DNA from: Flavobacterium nitrogenifigens
Lineage (GTDB): Bacteria; Bacteroidota; Bacteroidia; Flavobacteriales; Flavobacteriaceae
Direction: 5' to 3'
Length of the DNA: 64,000 nt
NCBI RefSeq assembly: GCF_003254565.1
Contig: NZ_QJRI01000176.1
Coordinates: 205,851-269,850 of the forward strand
The notes beneath the pieces were generated by a model. The model was not told the DNA's origin. It was given only the letters and a program-made list of their open reading frames with translations, and ran no database searches. Every line of letters starts with the position of its first letter. The first letter of the stretch is position 1. Shown here piece by piece: positions 59,990 to 64,000 of the stretch. Both the position numbers and the translations under genes were made by a program.

Positions 59990-61345
59990 TTATTCTTTTA
60001 AATTCACTTCTTTCTTTTCACCATCCTTATCGATTGTCAGACGCTTCTCAATATTAGCTTTATCGGTATAAGATTGTCTTGCCGTACCATAATTTGTTGT
60101 AGAACCTTGATAGCCATAATAATTGTAATAATTTGTATATCCAGACACGTATGAATAATTATAAGAGTTCGTAAAATCAAAGCTAACCATAACAACATAA
60201 GTTCCTGGCATTAGATCTGCAAATTCAAAATGTCCTTGATCGTCATATACTTTGGCTTTTTTAACCGAGTAGCCAAAATCACTATCTAAAGGAACTTCTG
60301 GCATTTTCTTCTGCTTACGGATTTTCTTATTGACTTCTATCCACTCTTCATAATAAGCCGAACTTGGAAAAATGGTAATCTCAGTTCCTTTTGGCGCAAA
60401 TTGTTTCTTGGCAGTATTAACCAAGCCTCCCAATTTCTTGCCAGAATCTGATCTTGCATATGCTGTACCAATTATGACACTATTTCCATTGGAAATCTGT
60501 CTCACAACTTCTTCTTTATTAAATTTATTTTTAATAGGCTGATAATCTAATTCCTCATTAACGGTAATTTCCCACATTCCATTTGCCATAGACATTTCAC
60601 GTTGCCAGAGACGATGGTCTTTTTTGTCTATAATATAATTATAGTAAGCATTAGTACTTTCTTCTAGAACTGAAACAATCCATGTTTCGTGCTTTCCAGT
60701 TCTTGGCGAATTGTAGACAAAGCTTTTTACTTCTTTGATCGTGTAATATTCAACAAGCACATTTGACTCGTCATTATAATAAAATTGCGGAAAACGACCT
60801 TTATATCCTACATCTAGTGGCAATGTTCCAATTAAGTGATCCGTCCAGTTAAAATCAAAAAATTCTTCTTTAGGCTTAAGCTTCAGTTTTTTATCTTTTT
60901 TGGTTTTCTTCGAATAAAAATTACCTGTAATCGTTTCGCCGAAGTTAAGATTCAGTTTTGCATTTTTGGTTTCATCAGAATAACTGATCGCTTTAAGAGT
61001 TAGTGCGTCTGCTGTACTAATGCGTGTGGTAGGCTTTCCGTTATCTTTTGGAGTGAAAGTATTATTTAAAGTCACCTGATTGTTAGCCAAAGAAATATCG
61101 TAGGTCAATGCTCCCATATTTTTCCATTCTGTACCTTTTACATAATACACGGTATAGAGCGATTTTTCGGGTTTTATATATTTGGTATTGATATCTTTAC
61201 TTCCAGGGACTATTTCTTTTTGGCTAAATGCAAGAAATGGAAGCAGCATCATTATATACAAAAGCTGTTGTGCCAAAATTGCTTTTCTACTTTTTAAAAA
61301 TGTCAGTTTCATTAATAAAAAACGATCTAAACGGTTAACTTTCAT
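59990..61345 (-). CDS. Secreted hypothetical protein
   Basis: A 451-residue protein. Two starts are possible: ATG at 61345, or ATG at 61312 giving a more normal signal peptide ending in LLPFLAFSQ. The N-terminal half (SLYTVYYVKGTEWKNMGALT and later LGTLPLDVGYKGRFP-type strands) resembles DUF3108-like secreted lipid-binding or envelope proteins. The C-terminal half contains a carboxypeptidase-regulatory-like strand (VYDDQGHFEFADLMPGTYVV) and a Tyr-rich stretch. No function is assigned. Confidence 0.6.
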   Translation of the reverse strand: MKVNRLDRFLLMKLTFLKSRKAILAQQLLYIMMLLPFLAFSQKEIVPGSKDINTKYIKPEKSLYTVYYVKGTEWKNMGALTYDISLANNQVTLNNTFTPKDNGKPTTRISTADALTLKAISYSDETKNAKLNLNFGETITGNFYSKKTKKDKKLKLKPKEEFFDFNWTDHLIGTLPLDVGYKGRFPQFYYNDESNVLVEYYTIKEVKSFVYNSPRTGKHETWIVSVLEESTNAYYNYIIDKKDHRLWQREMSMANGMWEITVNEELDYQPIKNKFNKEEVVRQISNGNSVIIGTAYARSDSGKKLGGLVNTAKKQFAPKGTEITIFPSSAYYEEWIEVNKKIRKQKKMPEVPLDSDFGYSVKKAKVYDDQGHFEFADLMPGTYVVMVSFDFTNSYNYSYVSGYTNYYNYYGYQGSTTNYGTARQSYTDKANIEKRLTIDKDGEKKEVNLKE

Positions 61346-61366
61346 TGGATTTTACTTGGTTAGCTG

Positions 61367-61397
61367 CAAATTTACTGACGCAATACGCGTAAAACAA
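61367..61397 (-). promoter_or_regulatory. Bacteroidota promoter of the secreted protein gene
   Basis: On the minus strand, TTG (complement of 61395-61397), a 20-bp spacer and TAAATTTG (complement of 61367-61374), a full match to TAnnTTTG. It lies 21 bp upstream of the ATG at 61345. Confidence 0.55.
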
Positions 61398-61883
61398 TAC
61401 CTGATTTCATGGTTATTTCTGTTCTAATTGTCTTTTACTATACCTGCAGTGAGGTTAAAATTGTTATTCAAAACTTCTTTAACAACACAAAAACAATTAA
61501 ATATCAGCACATTACATCCATTTTATTATTCTTTTTACCGTTGCAAAATAGCAAAGCTTGTTTCAAGTTACAATTTGCAACCATTTTAGGAGCTTATCAA
61601 AAAGCCTAAAGTTCACCACTAAAATAGCCTACTTGTAGGATTATTACCATAAAAATGAGATAAAAAACAAGTCGTACTACAAAAAAATAAATATATTCTT
61701 ATATTTTTTAACATTTGAGCCTAGGTAAATTCTCTACCTTTAACATACCTCATAAAAATCTATATAAGCACTTCTATCTGCCTTTCTCTTCATTGATTTT
61801 TATACCCTGCCTCATTTTATATTCCCTGAATTTCGAAAAATCTGCTCCAAGCGGGGCTATTGCACAATTTAAAATATTAAAAA
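61398..61883. other. Gene-free stretch before the repetitive surface protein
   Basis: About 490 bp, very AT-rich. Short open frames (such as 61409-61609 plus) have no protein-like features. It must hold the promoter of the large gene at 61884, but I see no clear consensus. Confidence 0.5.
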
Positions 61884-64000
61884 ATGAAAAAAACACTACT
61901 CCTTACAGCTTTTCTTATTTGTTTTTTAAGTACAGTTCATGCGCAAGTAGGTATTGGAACACCAATGCCAAACGCTTCTTCACAATTAGAAGTCGTTGCT
62001 GCAGATAAAGGTGTACTAATTCCTAAAATTAGTTTAAAAAGTTCAACAGATGCTACAACCATTACAAATGGTAATGTCAACAGCTTACTGGTGTTTAATA
62101 CCGCAACTATTTCGGATATTAAACCTGGATATTACTATTGGTATGAGGACAAATGGAATAGAATTGTAATTTCAACTGAAATAAGTGCAAGTCCAGGAAC
62201 TGTTATTTATAACCCCAATAATCAGCAATTTACTTATATAGATGCTTCGGGAAATACACAAATTATAGATATAGCAGCTATTGTAAAAGCCAATGAAACG
62301 ATTACTTCTCTAGTGAATAATGGCGGAGGCTCATATACCTACACTAATGAAGCTGGAACAGCAGTAAATATCGATGTAATTGGCGATGTAACATCTAATT
62401 TTAGCACTATTGTAAATAACCCTGCTGTGACCAATATTATTCAAAACATTGTAAATAAAACAGAGGGCAATGTTTCTTTTAATTCCACAACAAATCAATT
62501 TACTTATGTTGATGCTTCGGGAAACACACAAATAGTAGATATCAGTACTATTGTAAAAGCTAATGAAACAATAACTACACTGGATAAGGATGCTTCTAAT
62601 AATGGTCAATACACTTATACAAGTGAAAATGCCACAGTAACTACAATTGATGTTATTAATGACGTCATTAATAATTCTTCTGTAATTATGAATAATTCGA
62701 CTTTTATTACGCAGCTGACCAATATTATCAAAAATAATGAGACGTTAACAAGTCTGGTTTATGATGCGGCAGCAAACACTTTGACTTATACAGATGAAAA
62801 AGCGGTGCCAAACGTAATTAATTTGGTTGATTTGGTTGGTAATGCTGAAACTCAGACTACATTAGTTTATGATCCGGTTGCAAAAACTTTAACCTATAAT
62901 GGAGAAAGCGGAACTCCTACCGTAATTAATCTAGTTGATTTAGTTGGAGATTCAGAAACCGTAACCACTCAAACTCAAGATCCGGCAACGGGAGTCATTA
63001 CTTATACCAACGAAGCTGGAACAGCAACAACAGCACAAGTTACCAGTACAGATGCAGGCAACATATTAACCGTTGGTACAGATGGTGGAAGTTTATTGAC
63101 TCCGACCGCAATTACAAATGCTACCACAGTATCAAACACATCGGCAGTAAATAGTCTGACTACAACCGTAAACGGTGTAACGGGAACAGCAGTGCCTATT
63201 ATTAATACTAATGAAACTTCATTAACGGGAGCAAATTTGACAACAACTGTAAACGGAGTAGCCAGTACAGTCTTAGATTTAACTCCAGCTATAACAGCTG
63301 CAACTACCAATACTTTAAGCTTAACAGGTAACGCTTTAACCTCAACGATAAACGGAGTAGCCGCAACATCAAATGCTGTAAGCGGTGTTTCAAATGCTTC
63401 GACGGTAAATACTTCGACGGTAACTATAAACGGCATTACTAGTACAGGTGCTCCTATAATCAATAGCAATGAAACTTCATTAACTGGAGCTAGCTTAACA
63501 ACAACCGTAAATGGAGTTGCAAGCACCCCATTAGATTTAACTCCAATCATTACAGCAGCAACTACCAATACTTTAGGCTTAACGGGTAATACTTTAACCT
63601 CAACGGTAAACGGAGTAGCATCAACATCAGACGCTGTAAGTGGTGTTTCAAATGCTTCGGCAGTAAATACTTCGACGGTAACCGTAAACGGTATTACTAG
63701 TACAGGTGCTCCTATAATCAATAGCAATACAACTTCATTAACTGGAGCTAGCTTAACAACAACCGTAAATGGAGTTGCAAGCACACCATTAGATTTAACT
63801 CCAATCATTACAGCAGCAACTACCAATAGTTTGGGCTTAACGGGTAATACTTTAACCTCAATGGTAAACGGAGTAGTGGCCACTTCAGATGCTGTTAGTA
63901 GTGTTTCGAACACTTCGACCGTAAATACTTCGATGGTAACCGTAAACGGTATTACCAGTACAGGTGCTCCTATAATCAATAGCAATACAACTTCATTAAC
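61884..64000 (+). CDS. Giant repetitive secreted surface protein, 3' end beyond window
   Basis: The frame opens with ATG at 61884 and a signal peptide (MKKTLLLTAFLICFLSTVHA) and stays open for 705 codons to the window edge. After QVGIGTPMPNASSQLEVVAA, a common flavobacterial start for secreted repeat proteins, come two similar units (FTYIDASGNTQIIDI and FTYVDASGNTQIVDI), then from about 63216 an exact-length 86-residue repeat rich in Thr/Ser/Asn/Val. The composition suits an adhesin-like beta-solenoid. Sorting signals would be at the missing C-terminus. The overlapping minus-strand frame (63002-63985) is an artefact of the repeats. Confidence 0.85.
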   Translation, partial: MKKTLLLTAFLICFLSTVHAQVGIGTPMPNASSQLEVVAADKGVLIPKISLKSSTDATTITNGNVNSLLVFNTATISDIKPGYYYWYEDKWNRIVISTEISASPGTVIYNPNNQQFTYIDASGNTQIIDIAAIVKANETITSLVNNGGGSYTYTNEAGTAVNIDVIGDVTSNFSTIVNNPAVTNIIQNIVNKTEGNVSFNSTTNQFTYVDASGNTQIVDISTIVKANETITTLDKDASNNGQYTYTSENATVTTIDVINDVINNSSVIMNNSTFITQLTNIIKNNETLTSLVYDAAANTLTYTDEKAVPNVINLVDLVGNAETQTTLVYDPVAKTLTYNGESGTPTVINLVDLVGDSETVTTQTQDPATGVITYTNEAGTATTAQVTSTDAGNILTVGTDGGSLLTPTAITNATTVSNTSAVNSLTTTVNGVTGTAVPIINTNETSLTGANLTTTVNGVASTVLDLTPAITAATTNTLSLTGNALTSTINGVAATSNAVSGVSNASTVNTSTVTINGITSTGAPIINSNETSLTGASLTTTVNGVASTPLDLTPIITAATTNTLGLTGNTLTSTVNGVASTSDAVSGVSNASAVNTSTVTVNGITSTGAPIINSNTTSLTGASLTTTVNGVASTPLDLTPIITAATTNSLGLTGNTLTSMVNGVVATSDAVSSVSNTSTVNTSMVTVNGITSTGAPIINSNTTSL
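63216..64000 (+). repeat. 258-bp in-frame tandem repeat
   Basis: The word ACTTCATTAAC recurs at 63216, 63474, 63732 and 63990, exactly 258 bp (86 codons) apart. Sequence identity between neighbouring units is very high at base level, pointing to recent expansion by recombination. The array continues beyond the window. Confidence 0.95.

Noticed and set aside
63002..63985. 327-residue open frame on the minus strand
   Set aside because: It is the complement of the 258-bp repeats of the plus-strand gene, has no start context and is a monotonous repeat of Val/Ala/Pro. The plus frame has a signal peptide and continues for 705 codons.
63216..64000. CRISPR-like array
   Set aside because: The periodic units are coding, in frame and adjacent with no unique spacers.

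Overview
The window looks like the chromosome of a Flavobacterium-type member of the Bacteroidota. It is strongly AT-rich. It has a SusC/SusD pair, many Bacteroidota-style lipoproteins, LytS/LytTR signalling, a large repetitive surface protein, and promoter candidates of the TTG-N~20-TAnnTTTG type. I saw no tRNA, rRNA, CRISPR array or transposase gene. Family assignments come from reading motifs by eye. No database search was run.

Layout. (1) 1-7540, plus strand: the end of an extracellular contractile injection system (eCIS) locus. It holds a large DUF4157 effector with a C-terminal DNA/RNA non-specific endonuclease-like domain, a SUKH-like candidate immunity protein, a peptidoglycan-binding/CHAP hydrolase and an AAA+ ATPase, with a short relic of a second AAA+ gene between them. 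(2) 7.5-20.5 kb: accessory and housekeeping genes, namely a CBM6 protein, a NeuA-like cytidylyltransferase, a DUF1801/YdeI protein, an amino acid permease, a secreted zincin-like lipoprotein cluster, a DUF4377/META protein, MEDS, DUF1826-like and DUF1266 proteins, and unknowns. (3) 20.8-28.3 kb, minus strand: one tight operon of DcuC-type transporter, isoaspartyl dipeptidase, porin, M14 carboxypeptidase, second porin and lamin-tail lipoprotein. It reads as an uptake and degradation system for aspartyl peptides. (4) 28.7-40.1 kb: a Tat-exported aldo/keto reductase, a SpoU/TrmH methylase, secreted unknowns, a TPR protein, a LytS-type kinase with its LytTR regulator, and a four-gene run of unknowns.

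(5) 40.4-58.4 kb is the most interesting part. Eight minus-strand genes and a divergent Lrp/AsnC regulator appear to form one catabolic locus: SusC/SusD uptake, a GH63 YgjK-like alpha-glucosidase, a GH42 beta-galactosidase, a fused hydroxylysine-kinase-like/5-phosphohydroxylysine-lyase-like enzyme, an ALDH7A1 (antiquitin)-type aminoadipate semialdehyde dehydrogenase, a DUF1338 (HglS) 2-oxoadipate enzyme and a YdiJ-type D-2-hydroxyglutarate dehydrogenase. The hydroxylysine of collagen carries Glc-alpha-1,2-Gal-beta. The set therefore matches, step by step, deglycosylation of collagen glycosyl-hydroxylysine and conversion of the amino acid to 2-oxoglutarate; only a 2-aminoadipate aminotransferase is missing. 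I propose this as a glycosyl-hydroxylysine (collagen) utilisation locus. The same region carries several intergenic inverted-repeat elements, and a pair of Lrp-type operators lies between the regulator and the pathway.

(6) 58.5-64 kb: a small secreted protein, a LysR regulator, a secreted unknown, and the start of a giant surface protein whose exact 258-bp (86-residue) tandem repeats run off the window.
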